A DNA stretch of 64,000 bases, from the NCBI RefSeq assembly GCF_035975855.1, contig NZ_CP109055.1, forward strand, positions 3,658,001-3,722,000, read 5' to 3'. The translations under genes and the position numbers were made by a program. Positions 11,164 through 19,335 of the stretch are shown in pieces. The notes below the pieces were generated by a model. That model saw only the letters and a program-made list of their open reading frames with translations. It was not told where the DNA came from and ran no database searches. Every line of letters starts with the position of its first letter. The stretch's first letter is position 1. This stretch comes from Streptomyces sp. NBC_01304. GTDB lineage: Bacteria > Actinomycetota > Actinomycetes > Streptomycetales > Streptomycetaceae.

Positions 11164-11403
11164 TCAGCGAACCTGGTCGACGTCGACGAGGTCGACGCGG
11201 ACTCCGCGGCCGCCGATAGCGCCCACGACGGTACGCAGGGCACGTGCGGTGCGGCCGTTACGGCCGATCACCTTGCCGAGGTCGTCGGGGTGCACCCGGA
11301 CCTCGAGGACGCGCCCACGGCGCAGGGTGCGCGAGGCAACCTGCACATCGTCGGGGTTGTCGACGATGCCCTTCACGAGGTGCTCGAGAGCCTCCTCGAG
11401 CAT
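11164..11403 (-). CDS. khpA: KH-domain RNA-binding protein (KhpA-like)
   Basis: A 79-residue protein with a single KH domain: '[12 protein letters not shown]' and '[20 protein letters not shown]', in which IGRNG is the GxxG loop that grips RNA. This is the typical full length of KhpA. It is two bases from rpsP and followed by rimM, the usual order in actinobacteria and firmicutes. KhpA elsewhere works with KhpB/Jag in RNA binding and cell-size control; that role is inferred from the family. Confidence 0.92.
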   Translation of the reverse strand: MLEEALEHLVKGIVDNPDDVQVASRTLRRGRVLEVRVHPDDLGKVIGRNGRTARALRTVVGAIGGRGVRVDLVDVDQVR

Positions 11404-11405
11404 GC

Positions 11406-11840
11406 TCAGGCCTCGGTCGACTCGGTGGACTCAGCCGCGTCAGCAGCCTCGTCCGCCTTCTTGTCGGCCTTCTTCGCCTTCTGGGTGATGGCCTCACCCT
11501 TGGGCTCGTCGGCCACGGCCACGGCGTCGAACGTCGGACGCGCGGGCTTCGGCTCGGCCACGAGCAGCGGCGCCGGGGCCGGCAGGCCCTTGTGCTTCTG
11601 CCAGTCGCCGGTGAGCTTCAGGATGGCCATGACCGGCTCGGTCGGCTGGGCGCCGACGGAAAGCCAGTACTGGGCGCGCTCCGAGTTGACCTCGATGCGC
11701 GACGGGTTCTGCACCGGGTGGTACAGACCGATCTCCTCGATGGCCCGGCCGTCACGGCGGGTACGGGAGTCGGCGACGACGATGCGGTAGTGAGGCGAAC
11801 GGATCTTGCCCAGACGCTTCAGCTTGATCTTGACTGCCAC
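11406..11840 (-). CDS. rpsP: 30S ribosomal protein S16
   Basis: 144 residues from GTG 11840 (AGGAGA upstream). The S16 core is intact: '[20 protein letters not shown]', '[14 protein letters not shown]', '[15 protein letters not shown]'. The protein continues with a ~55-residue Ala/Lys/Glu-rich tail ([17 protein letters not shown]) common in actinobacterial S16 and absent from E. coli (~82 residues). First gene of the minus-strand ribosomal cluster; the 266-base interval to the SprT-like gene should hold its promoter. Confidence 0.96.
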   Translation of the reverse strand: MAVKIKLKRLGKIRSPHYRIVVADSRTRRDGRAIEEIGLYHPVQNPSRIEVNSERAQYWLSVGAQPTEPVMAILKLTGDWQKHKGLPAPAPLLVAEPKPARPTFDAVAVADEPKGEAITQKAKKADKKADEAADAAESTESTEA

Positions 11841-12056
11841 TGGAGTGGTGTCTCCTGGTCTTGACGTGGTTGGGCACAACGAGATGCCACGTGGGGTTGC
11901 GGTACTCGGGTGCCCGATGGACGCGTCAGCCGGAGGACGAGAGGGTTCCTGTGCGGCCGTCGAGTACAGCTAGCCATTCTGCCATACGTCGCGGGGGCGG
12001 ATCCGCCCCGGGGCCGGGCCCGCCTTCCAGGCAGGGGTGGACTGTGGCCGGGGTCA

Positions 12057-12103
12057 CGGGGGCGCTGCCCCCGAACCCCCGCTCCTCAAACGCCGGAGGG
12101 GCC
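12057..12103. repeat. GC-rich intergenic repeat/hairpin element
   Basis: A perfect stem CGGGGGC-gct-GCCCCCG (12057-12073) is followed by the motif that reads CTCCGGCGTTTGAGGAGC on the minus strand. This combination recurs, from memory, in many Streptomyces intergenic regions. Lying just past the stop of the SprT-like gene, it probably terminates transcription. Confidence 0.5.
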
Positions 12104-12106
12104 GGA

Positions 12107-12703
12107 TCACCCCGCCACGGCACCCACTACCTCCGGGATCCGGAACGGCTTCCCGCAACCCCCACACATGATCGGCGCCTGCGCCAACACCGAGGGCACC
12201 ACCCGGACATTGCGCCCGCAGTCGCAGACCGCCTTCACCCGGACTCCGCCCCCGGACGAGCCGTGCCGCGCGGCCGGTCCCCGGAAGGAGCGGGCCGTGT
12301 CGGCGGAGGTCGCCGCGGTGTGTGCCTTGAGGGCGCGCTGGAGCCGCTCGATCGTGGGCCGGTACCTCTTTCTGGCCTCGGGGTTGAGCGTGACCAGCGA
12401 GAAGCCGCTGCTGGGGTGCGGTTCCTCGGGGTGGTCCAGGCCCATCTCCTCGGCGATCGCCAGGAAACGGCGGTTGTGGTAGCGGCCTGCGCGCGAGGTG
12501 TCACGGACGCCGCGGGACGCGGCGATGCCATGGACTGCCTCGTGCAGCAGTCGCTCGAAGGAGAGCTCGGCGCCACAGGCGGACGAGGACTCTCCGATCA
12601 GGGACTCGGGCGCGGCTAGATCTGGCAGCTCGGGGTGGTGCCGCTGAATGTCGGCCCACGCCTGCGCCAGCTCTGCGGCGAGGACTGGTGGTGTCGTGCT
12701 CAC
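12107..12703 (-). CDS. SprT-like zinc-metalloprotease-fold protein
   Basis: 198 residues from GTG 12703. The centre contains 'FERLLHEAVHGIAASRG' and 'AGRYHNRRFLAIAEEMGL', matching the HExxH...H layout of SprT-like domains, although the helix reads HEAVH. The C-terminus has a zinc-ribbon pattern (CDCGRN ... CGGCGKPF). SprT/Spartan-type proteins act on DNA-protein crosslinks, but the role of small bacterial members is not established. No good ribosome binding site is visible ahead of the start, so the start is provisional. Confidence 0.65.
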   Translation of the reverse strand: MSTTPPVLAAELAQAWADIQRHHPELPDLAAPESLIGESSSACGAELSFERLLHEAVHGIAASRGVRDTSRAGRYHNRRFLAIAEEMGLDHPEEPHPSSGFSLVTLNPEARKRYRPTIERLQRALKAHTAATSADTARSFRGPAARHGSSGGGVRVKAVCDCGRNVRVVPSVLAQAPIMCGGCGKPFRIPEVVGAVAG

Positions 12704-12964
12704 GTCGTGACAACGAGCCGAGCCCCCTTGGTGTTCCTATTCCGGGGCATCTCAAATAATTTGCACGTACCAGTCAGTTGCCGCTGATGCGTCCGGACGA
12801 GGGCGGGTGCGCTGATCTGCGGAGAAGCCGCTCAGCTCGTCTCAAGGTGGTACGTAGTGGCGCGTACGCCCCGGCGCGTAGACCAAGTCCACACGCCGGG
12901 GCGGCAGTTGTCATCAGGTGCGCAAGAGGTATTTCGGCCTCTTCGCCTTCCGGACTGCGCTACG

Positions 12965-14374
12965 TCAGTACGCGCGCGCCACGATGGCGACGGTACCCGG
13001 TGCGTCGTCGGACTCCGGCACCGACCCGTCCTCGGCGACCAGACACCGTACGGTGACCGACTGCTCGGCCAGCTTGGCCTCGCCCTCGGCGCCGAGCGTG
13101 GCCCACGGGATCCGGGCCCAGCCGGTGGCGGCCGCCTCGACGGCCTCCTCGATCGTGGACACGTCCTTCGTACGCGACTGCCGGCGCTCGCGGGACTCGC
13201 GAAGGAGCTGCGCCTGGTCCTCCTCGAACACCTTCGGCAGCAGGTCGGCGAGGCCGTCGAGGGACACGGCCTCCTTGCCGCCGGGGATGCGGCGGGCCAG
13301 CATCGCCGTTCCGTTCTCCAGGTCGCGGGGGCCGATCTCGATGCGTACCGGAACACCCTTGAGCTCCCAGTCGACCGCGCGGCGGCCGAAGGGGGTGTCG
13401 ACGCGGTCGTCGACCTGGACGCGGATGCCCGCCGCCTTCAGCTGGTCGCCGAGCTCGCGGACCTTGGCGACCGCCTCGTCGCCCTTGATCGCCATGACGA
13501 CGACCTGGACGGCGGCGAGCCGCGGCGGGACACGGAGGCCGTTGTCGTCGCCGTGCATCATCACCAGGGCGCCGATCATGCGGGTCGTGGAACCCCAGGA
13601 GGTCTGCCAGACGAGCTCCTGCTTGCCTTCCTTCGACAGGTACTGCGTGTTGAAGGCCTTGGCGAAGTTCTGGCCGAGCTCGTGGCTCGTTCCCATCTGC
13701 AGGGCCTTGCCGTCGCCCATCATGCCCTCGAGGGTGAGGGTGTTGATCGCGCCGGCGAAGCGCTCCTTGGGGGTCTTGCGGCCGAGGACGACGTCCATCG
13801 CGAGGACGTTCTCCATGAACTCGGCGTACACGTTCTTGTGGATGTGCGCCGCGAAGTCTCGGGCGTCCTCCTGCGTGGCGTGGGCGGTGTGGCCCTCCTG
13901 CCAGAGGAATTCGGTCGTCCGCAGGAACAGGCGCGGGCGCAGCTCCCAACGGACCACGTTCGCCCACTGGTTGATCAGCAGCGGCAGGTCGCGGTAGCTC
14001 TGGACCCACTTCGAGAAGTAATCGTTGATGATCATCTCGGAGGTGGGCCGGACGACCACCGGCTCTTCGAGCTCCTTGCCGCCGCCGTGCGTGACGACCG
14101 CGAGCTCGGGGGCGAAGCCCTCGACGTGCTCGGCTTCCTTCGTCAGGTACGACTGCGGGATGAAGAGCGGGAAGTACGCGTTCTGGGCGCCGGCGTCCTT
14201 GATCCGGGCGTCCATCTCCTGCTGCATCCGCTCCCACAGGCCGTAGCCGTACGGTCGGATGACCATGGTGCCGCGCACCGGGCCGTTGTCGGCCAGCTCG
14301 GCCTTGCTGATCAGGTCCTGGTACCAGCGGGGAAAGTCGTCCGCCTGGGGCGTGAGAACGGGAGCCTTTGCCAT
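12965..14374 (-). CDS. proS: Prolyl-tRNA synthetase, short archaeal/eukaryotic-like type
   Basis: 469 residues from ATG 14374. It charges tRNA-Pro. Class II motifs are present: motif 2 around 'NVVRWELRPRLFLRTTEFLW' with 'QEGHTAHAT', and motif 3 'GALVMMHGDDNGLRVPPRLA'. There is no ~180-residue insertion between motifs 2 and 3, the editing domain of ordinary bacterial ProRS (~565 residues). The C-terminus ends in tyrosine (VAIVARAY), a hallmark of the archaeal/eukaryotic type. It is flanked by SprT-like and methyltransferase genes. Many Streptomyces carry a second, long ProRS elsewhere, so this may be an additional copy. Confidence 0.93.
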   Translation of the reverse strand: MAKAPVLTPQADDFPRWYQDLISKAELADNGPVRGTMVIRPYGYGLWERMQQEMDARIKDAGAQNAYFPLFIPQSYLTKEAEHVEGFAPELAVVTHGGGKELEEPVVVRPTSEMIINDYFSKWVQSYRDLPLLINQWANVVRWELRPRLFLRTTEFLWQEGHTAHATQEDARDFAAHIHKNVYAEFMENVLAMDVVLGRKTPKERFAGAINTLTLEGMMGDGKALQMGTSHELGQNFAKAFNTQYLSKEGKQELVWQTSWGSTTRMIGALVMMHGDDNGLRVPPRLAAVQVVVMAIKGDEAVAKVRELGDQLKAAGIRVQVDDRVDTPFGRRAVDWELKGVPVRIEIGPRDLENGTAMLARRIPGGKEAVSLDGLADLLPKVFEEDQAQLLRESRERRQSRTKDVSTIEEAVEAAATGWARIPWATLGAEGEAKLAEQSVTVRCLVAEDGSVPESDDAPGTVAIVARAY

Positions 14375-14607
14375 GGCGCGAATGGTACGGCGCGGCCCGC
14401 TGGGAACGTGAATCGGACAGCGGCGCGGGCGCCCTCGCAGGGGCGCACGCCCGGGGCACACAAGCATTACCCGAATACCTCTGGACGCCGCCAAAGATGC
14501 GGAGTTCCCTGGCATATGGGGGGAGTGCGAGCGCACGTACACGGGGGCGGATCAACAGGGGCAACACGGCATCTCTGCGATATCTCTCGGTGATTGGGGC
14601 GCTTTCG

Positions 14608-15477
14608 ATGACACCTACGCTCGTGCAGCAGCACCTTCCGCACCCGGGCACGGCAGCGCCGAGGAGTACGGATGCGTGTGCACGCGCGCGTGACTGGGCC
14701 GAGATCCAGGAGCGGATGCTGGTGCCGCTCTACGCGGCCGCGTACGAACGGCTCGAGGTCGGCTCCGGCACCCGCCTCCTCGGCCTCGGCTGCGGCTCGG
14801 GACTCGCCCTGCTGATGGCGGCCTCGCGCGGGGCCGCGGTGACCGGGGTCGACGAAACGTTTCCGGAGCGGCTCGCGCTGGCCCGCGAGCGGCTGTTGCC
14901 GGACGCGTCCTGGGGCCCGGGCCGGGCGGACGGCAGCACCCGGCTGACCGGCGAGGGGCTCGCGGCCGTGGACGGACCCGACTCCCCCGCGTACAACCTG
15001 ATCACCGCCTTCCAGCCGATCGGCTGCATGGCGGGCGACTCCGAGGGCCTGGCGACCCTGCTCGAGGCGGCCTCGCCGCTCGCCGAGCGGGGCAGTCCGT
15101 TGGTCCTGGCCGGCTGGGGTCCGCCCGAGCGGTGCACCACCTCGGCGGTGCTCCGGGTGGCCTGCAAGCTGGCCGATCCGCTGCGCTCCACGGGCAGTTG
15201 GCGCCCGGCGCTGCGGGACGACCTGGAGGAGGTCGCGCAGCGGGCCGGGCTGCGGCCGGACGGGTCGGGGCGGGTGGCCTGCCCGTTCGGGTACGCGGAC
15301 ATGGACAGCGCGGTGCGCGGGCTGCTCTCGACCGGTCTGTTCGACGCGGCAGTCGGCGCGACGGACAAGGCGCAGGTCGACAAGGAGCTGACGGAGGCGC
15401 TGCATCCGCATCAGCGGCGGGACGGGACGGTGTGGATGTCGAACGTGTTCCGGTACTTGATCGCACGGACCCGCTGA
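14608..15477 (+). CDS. SAM-dependent methyltransferase, class I
   Basis: 289 residues from ATG 14608. The glycine-rich SAM loop is 'LLGLGCGSGLALLMAASRGA' (~residues 58-77), followed by an acidic end of beta-2 (VTGVDETF), which defines a Rossmann methyltransferase. No motif tells the substrate. It is the only plus-strand gene between the recombinase trio and the prim-pol gene, divergent from proS across a 233-base gap that should carry both promoters, and convergent with ftsH 30 bases away. Confidence 0.8.
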   Translation: MTPTLVQQHLPHPGTAAPRSTDACARARDWAEIQERMLVPLYAAAYERLEVGSGTRLLGLGCGSGLALLMAASRGAAVTGVDETFPERLALARERLLPDASWGPGRADGSTRLTGEGLAAVDGPDSPAYNLITAFQPIGCMAGDSEGLATLLEAASPLAERGSPLVLAGWGPPERCTTSAVLRVACKLADPLRSTGSWRPALRDDLEEVAQRAGLRPDGSGRVACPFGYADMDSAVRGLLSTGLFDAAVGATDKAQVDKELTEALHPHQRRDGTVWMSNVFRYLIARTR

Positions 15478-15507
15478 GGCGCGGGCTTCAGTACGTACGA
15501 AGGGGTC

Positions 15508-17436
15508 CTACGACTCCTTCGTCAGCCTGGTGATGCCGGCCGCCCGGTACGCCGCCGCCTCGTCCAGCGTCTCGTTCGCCAGGAGTTCCGTGGCCAGCGC
15601 GTCCAACTTGTCGCGGTTGTCGCGGAGTTGTTGGCACGCGCTCTCGTAGCACTCGTCGACGATGCGCCGCATCTCGCCGTCGATCGCGTCCAGCGTGGAG
15701 GGGGCGGCCGCGAGGCCGTAGGCCTGCTGGGCATCGTTGGGGAGGGCCGACAGACGGCCGACGCGCTCGCTCATGCCCCAGCGTCCGACCATGCCGCGGG
15801 CCAGATTGGTGACCTGTTCGAGGTCGTTCTCCGCGCCGGTGGTGATGACGTCGTAGACGACGTGCTCGGCCGCCATGCCGCCGAGTGCGCCGATGATGCG
15901 GCCGCGCAGGTACTCCTCCGTGTACGCGTACCGGTCGGCGTCCGGCGTGGACAGGGTGACGCCGAGGGCACGCCCGCGCGGCACGATGGTGATCTTCCGG
16001 ACCGGGTCGGCACCGGGCTGCAGCATGCCGAGGAGGGCGTGGCCGCTCTCGTGGTACGCGGTGCGGCGGCGCTCCTCGTCGGGCATGACGAGGGGGCGTT
16101 CGGCGCCAAGCTGGACCTTCTCCAGGGCGTCGGACAGGTCGGACTGGCTGACCTGCTTCTGGTCGCGCTTGACGGCGAGGAGGGCGGCCTCGTTGGCGAG
16201 GTTGGCGAGTTCGGCGCCGGTCATCCCCGGGGTCGTACGGGCCACTTGAGCGAGGTCGACGGACGGGGCGAGCGGGATCTCGCGGGTGTGGATCTTCAGG
16301 ATCGCCTCGCGGCCCTTGCGGTCGGGCGGGCTGACCGTAACCGTGCGGTCGAAGCGGCCGGGGCGGGTCAGGGCCGGGTCGAGGATGTCGGCGCGGTTGG
16401 TGGCGGCGAGCACGACGACGCCCTCGGAGCCGGTGAAGCCGTCCATCTCGGTGAGGATCTGGTTGAGGGTCTGCTCGCGCTCGTCGTGGCCGCCCATGCC
16501 GGAGCCGCCGCCGCGGGCCCGGCCGATGGTGTCGATCTCGTCGATGAAGACGATGGACGGCGCCACCTTGCGGGCCTCCGCGAAGAGTTCGCGTACGCGC
16601 GAGGCGCCGACGCCGACGATCATCTCGATGAACTCCGAGGCGGAGGCCGAGAAGAACGGCACCCCCGCCTCACCGGCGACCGCCCGCGCGAGCAGCGTCT
16701 TGCCGGTGCCGGGCGGGCCCGCGAGGAGCACGCCGCCGGGCATCCGGGCGCCCAACTCCCGGTAGCGGGCGGGGTTCTTGAGGAAGTCGACGACGTCGTT
16801 GAGCTCGCCCTCGACCTCGTCGATGCCGGCGACGTCCGCGAAGGTGGTGCGCTTACTGCCCTCCAGCTCGACGGGCTTGGGCGGCTGCTTGCGGCCCAGC
16901 ATGCCGCCCGCGCCGCCGCCCATGCCCGCGGCCATCCGGCGGGCCATGAACATCCACAGGCCGACCAGCAGCAGGATGGGCAGGAGCGAGATCAGGACGT
17001 TGGTGAGCAGGCTCGGCTCTTTGTAGACCGGCTCGGCGGTGACCGTGACGTTCTGCTTGGTCAGCTCGTCCCAGATCTTGTCGTCGGCGAAGCTGGGGCG
17101 CTGGGTGGTGAACTCCTCGTACGTCCCCTTGCCGCCGTCGGGGACGTCCGCGGCCTTCTTCAGGTCGCCCTGGATCTGGTCGCCCTTGGAGTAGATCTTC
17201 TGCACGTTGCCGGCGTCGAGCTGCTTGCTGAATTCGGTGTACGAGACCGAGGTGGGCTTGTCGTCGCCGAAGAAGGACAGCAGGAGATTGGTGATCAGGA
17301 AGACGAGCAGTGCCGTCCAGATGAGACTGCGCCAGCTCAGCTTCTTCTTGGGCGGAGGCGGCGGGGGCGCGCCCTCCGAGCGCCAGGGCTGGTCGGTGCG
17401 GTCGCGGGGCGGCACGGGACTGGTCACGCTCGCCAT
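15508..17436 (-). CDS. ftsH: ATP-dependent zinc metalloprotease FtsH
   Basis: 642 residues from ATG 17436 (an ATG nine codons upstream is possible; neither has a strong binding site). Two membrane segments ([39 protein letters not shown]) flank the extracytoplasmic domain. The AAA domain has Walker A '[13 protein letters not shown]', Walker B '[11 protein letters not shown]' and the SRH region '[19 protein letters not shown]'. The protease zinc site is HESGH. FtsH degrades membrane and regulatory proteins. The Pro-rich N-terminus (PPPPPPKKK) is unusual; streptomycetes often carry two FtsH paralogues and this may be the second. Confidence 0.93.
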   Translation of the reverse strand: MASVTSPVPPRDRTDQPWRSEGAPPPPPPKKKLSWRSLIWTALLVFLITNLLLSFFGDDKPTSVSYTEFSKQLDAGNVQKIYSKGDQIQGDLKKAADVPDGGKGTYEEFTTQRPSFADDKIWDELTKQNVTVTAEPVYKEPSLLTNVLISLLPILLLVGLWMFMARRMAAGMGGGAGGMLGRKQPPKPVELEGSKRTTFADVAGIDEVEGELNDVVDFLKNPARYRELGARMPGGVLLAGPPGTGKTLLARAVAGEAGVPFFSASASEFIEMIVGVGASRVRELFAEARKVAPSIVFIDEIDTIGRARGGGSGMGGHDEREQTLNQILTEMDGFTGSEGVVVLAATNRADILDPALTRPGRFDRTVTVSPPDRKGREAILKIHTREIPLAPSVDLAQVARTTPGMTGAELANLANEAALLAVKRDQKQVSQSDLSDALEKVQLGAERPLVMPDEERRRTAYHESGHALLGMLQPGADPVRKITIVPRGRALGVTLSTPDADRYAYTEEYLRGRIIGALGGMAAEHVVYDVITTGAENDLEQVTNLARGMVGRWGMSERVGRLSALPNDAQQAYGLAAAPSTLDAIDGEMRRIVDECYESACQQLRDNRDKLDALATELLANETLDEAAAYRAAGITRLTKES

Positions 17437-17551
17437 TATTCGAGAGCCCGACCAATCAGGCATTTCGGGACCGGCTCACAGAAACGCAGAGCGGGACCCG
17501 GACCACCGAAACGGCGACCCGGGCCCCACCCACGTACAAACAAACAGGCAA

Positions 17552-19117
17552 TCAGCCCATGAACTTCTTGAACTCGTCCGGCAGCTCGAAGTCCTGCCCG
17601 CCCTGCCCGCCCGGCAGACCGAACGCCCCGCCGTCCTGCGGCGCCTGCGCCCCCTGCTCGCGCTTGGCCTGCGCGGCGGCCTCCTCGGCCTTGCGCTTCA
17701 TCGGGTTGCCGCTCTTGCGCTTGCCCTTGGCCTGCTTCTGCTGCTTCTTCTGCCGGCCGGGACCGCCACCCATGCCAGGGATCCCCGGCATCCCGGGCAT
17801 GCCCCCGCCCTGGGCCATCTTCGACATCATCTTGCGGGCCTCGAAGAACCGCTCGACCAGGTTCTTGACCGCGCTGACCTCGACGCCGGAGCCCTTGGCG
17901 ATACGCGCACGGCGCGAGCCGTTGATGATCGTCGCGTCCGCCCGCTCGGCCGGGGTCATCGACTTGATGATGGCCGCGGTGCGGTCGACGTCGCGCTCGT
18001 CGATGTTGTTGATCTGTTCCTTGATCTGGCCCATCCCCGGCATCATGCCGAGCAGCTTGGAGATGGAGCCCATCTTCCTGACCTGCTCCATCTGGGCCAG
18101 GAAGTCGTCGAGCGTGAAGTCCTTGCCGCCCTTGCTGCTCTGCAGCTTGGCGGCCATCTTCTCGGCCTCGGCCTGAGAGAAGGTCTGCTCGGCCTTCTCG
18201 ATCAGGCTGAGCATGTCGCCCATGCCGAGGATGCGGGACGCCATGCGGTCCGGGTGGAACGCGTCGAAGTCGTCCAGCTTCTCGCCGTTGGAGGCGAAGA
18301 TGATCTGGCGGCCGGTGACGTGCGCGATGGAGAGCGCCGCACCACCACGGGCGTCACCGTCGAGCTTGGAGAGCACCACGCCGTCGAAGCCGACGCCGTC
18401 CCGGAAGGCCTCCGCGGTGTTCACCGCGTCCTGACCGATCATCGCGTCGACGACGAAGAGGACCTCGTCCGGCGAGACCGCGTCGCGGATGTCCGCGGCC
18501 TGCTGCATCAGCTCCTGGTCGATGCCCAGGCGGCCGGCGGTGTCGACGATGACTACGTCGTACTGCTTGGTCTTGGCGTACTCGATGGAGTCCTGGGCGA
18601 CCTGGACCGGGTTGCCCACGCCGTTGCCCGGCTCGGGGGCGTAGATGCCGACGCCTGCGCGCTCGGCGACGACGCTCAGCTGGTTCACGGCGTTGGGGCG
18701 CTGCAGGTCACAGGCGACGAGCAGCGGCGCGTGGCCCTGCCCCTTGAGCCAGTGGCCGAGCTTTCCGGCCAGCGTCGTCTTACCGGCACCCTGCAGACCC
18801 GCGAGCATGATCACGGTCGGGCCGGACTTGGCGAAGCGAAGGCGGCGGGTCTCGCCGCCGAGGATGCCTACGAGCTCCTCGTTGACGATCTTGATGACCT
18901 GCTGGGCCGGGTTCAACGCCTGGGAGACCTCGGCGCCCTGGGCCCTTTCCTTGACCTGCTTGATGAAGGACCGGACAACAGGAAGGGCAACGTCGGCTTC
19001 GAGCAGGGCGATACGGATCTCGCGTGCCGTGGCGTCGATGTCCGCCTCGCTGAGGCGTCCCTTGCCCCGGAGGTTCTTGAATGTCGCTGCAAGGCGATCG
19101 GAGAGGGTATCGAACAC
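17552..19117 (-). CDS. ffh: Signal recognition particle protein Ffh (SRP54)
   Basis: 521 residues from GTG 19117. Order: N domain, G domain with P-loop 'GLQGAGKTTLAGKLG' (~106-120), 'DTAGRLGID' and 'KLDGDARGG', then a methionine-rich M domain (GMMPGMGQIKEQINN) that binds 4.5S RNA and signal sequences. The tail has a Gly/Met/Pro repeat (GGGMPGMPGIPGMGGGPG), a Lys/Gln-rich stretch and an actinobacterial C-terminal extension. It works with FtsY (26584) in co-translational targeting. Confidence 0.97.
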   Translation of the reverse strand: MFDTLSDRLAATFKNLRGKGRLSEADIDATAREIRIALLEADVALPVVRSFIKQVKERAQGAEVSQALNPAQQVIKIVNEELVGILGGETRRLRFAKSGPTVIMLAGLQGAGKTTLAGKLGHWLKGQGHAPLLVACDLQRPNAVNQLSVVAERAGVGIYAPEPGNGVGNPVQVAQDSIEYAKTKQYDVVIVDTAGRLGIDQELMQQAADIRDAVSPDEVLFVVDAMIGQDAVNTAEAFRDGVGFDGVVLSKLDGDARGGAALSIAHVTGRQIIFASNGEKLDDFDAFHPDRMASRILGMGDMLSLIEKAEQTFSQAEAEKMAAKLQSSKGGKDFTLDDFLAQMEQVRKMGSISKLLGMMPGMGQIKEQINNIDERDVDRTAAIIKSMTPAERADATIINGSRRARIAKGSGVEVSAVKNLVERFFEARKMMSKMAQGGGMPGMPGIPGMGGGPGRQKKQQKQAKGKRKSGNPMKRKAEEAAAQAKREQGAQAPQDGGAFGLPGGQGGQDFELPDEFKKFMG

Positions 19118-19187
19118 GGTGGTCGCAGATCCTCAAGGTCGGGGGCGGTCAGTCGCCCTCCAGGGTATCCGGCGCCGCAAGTACGAC

Positions 19188-19218
19188 GCCCTCGCCTGCC
19201 AGATTGGCAAGCGAGGGC
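19188..19218 (-). terminator. Hairpin between glnD and ffh
   Basis: Two 14-base arms (GCCCTCGCCTGCCA / TGGCAAGCGAGGGC) with one mismatch and a 3-base loop form a strong stem 118 bases past the glnD stop and 70 bases before ffh. It likely ends the amtB-glnK-glnD transcript. No T-run follows. Confidence 0.6.
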
Positions 19219-19305
19219 GGAACCCCCGCGTCGGCGGGGACAACGCATGCGACACCTCAGCGCCAGCCGCACGCTCCGGAACACCCCCGCGTAGGCGGGG
19301 AGCAC
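19217..19305. CRISPR. Two-repeat, one-spacer CRISPR-like remnant (type I-E style)
   Basis: Two partial copies of a 28-base repeat lie at 19217-19244 and 19278-19305, starting exactly 61 bases apart with a 33-base intervening sequence, the period of type I-E arrays. Read on the minus strand, the second begins GTGCTCCCCGCCTACG and ends GGGGTGTTCC, much like actinobacterial I-E repeats; the first differs at several positions and lacks two bases. No third repeat is found at 61-base steps either side, and no cas gene is in the window. It could be a decayed array end or a chance GC-rich palindrome pair. Confidence 0.4.
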
Positions 19306-19335
19306 ACTCCGCTCAACGAGCACGACATCCGAGCG

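Noticed and set aside
15628..17562. 644-codon plus-strand frame opposite ftsH
   Set aside because: Antisense shadow; low-complexity Gly/Leu/Asp composition, no motifs, whereas ftsH shows Walker and HESGH motifs.
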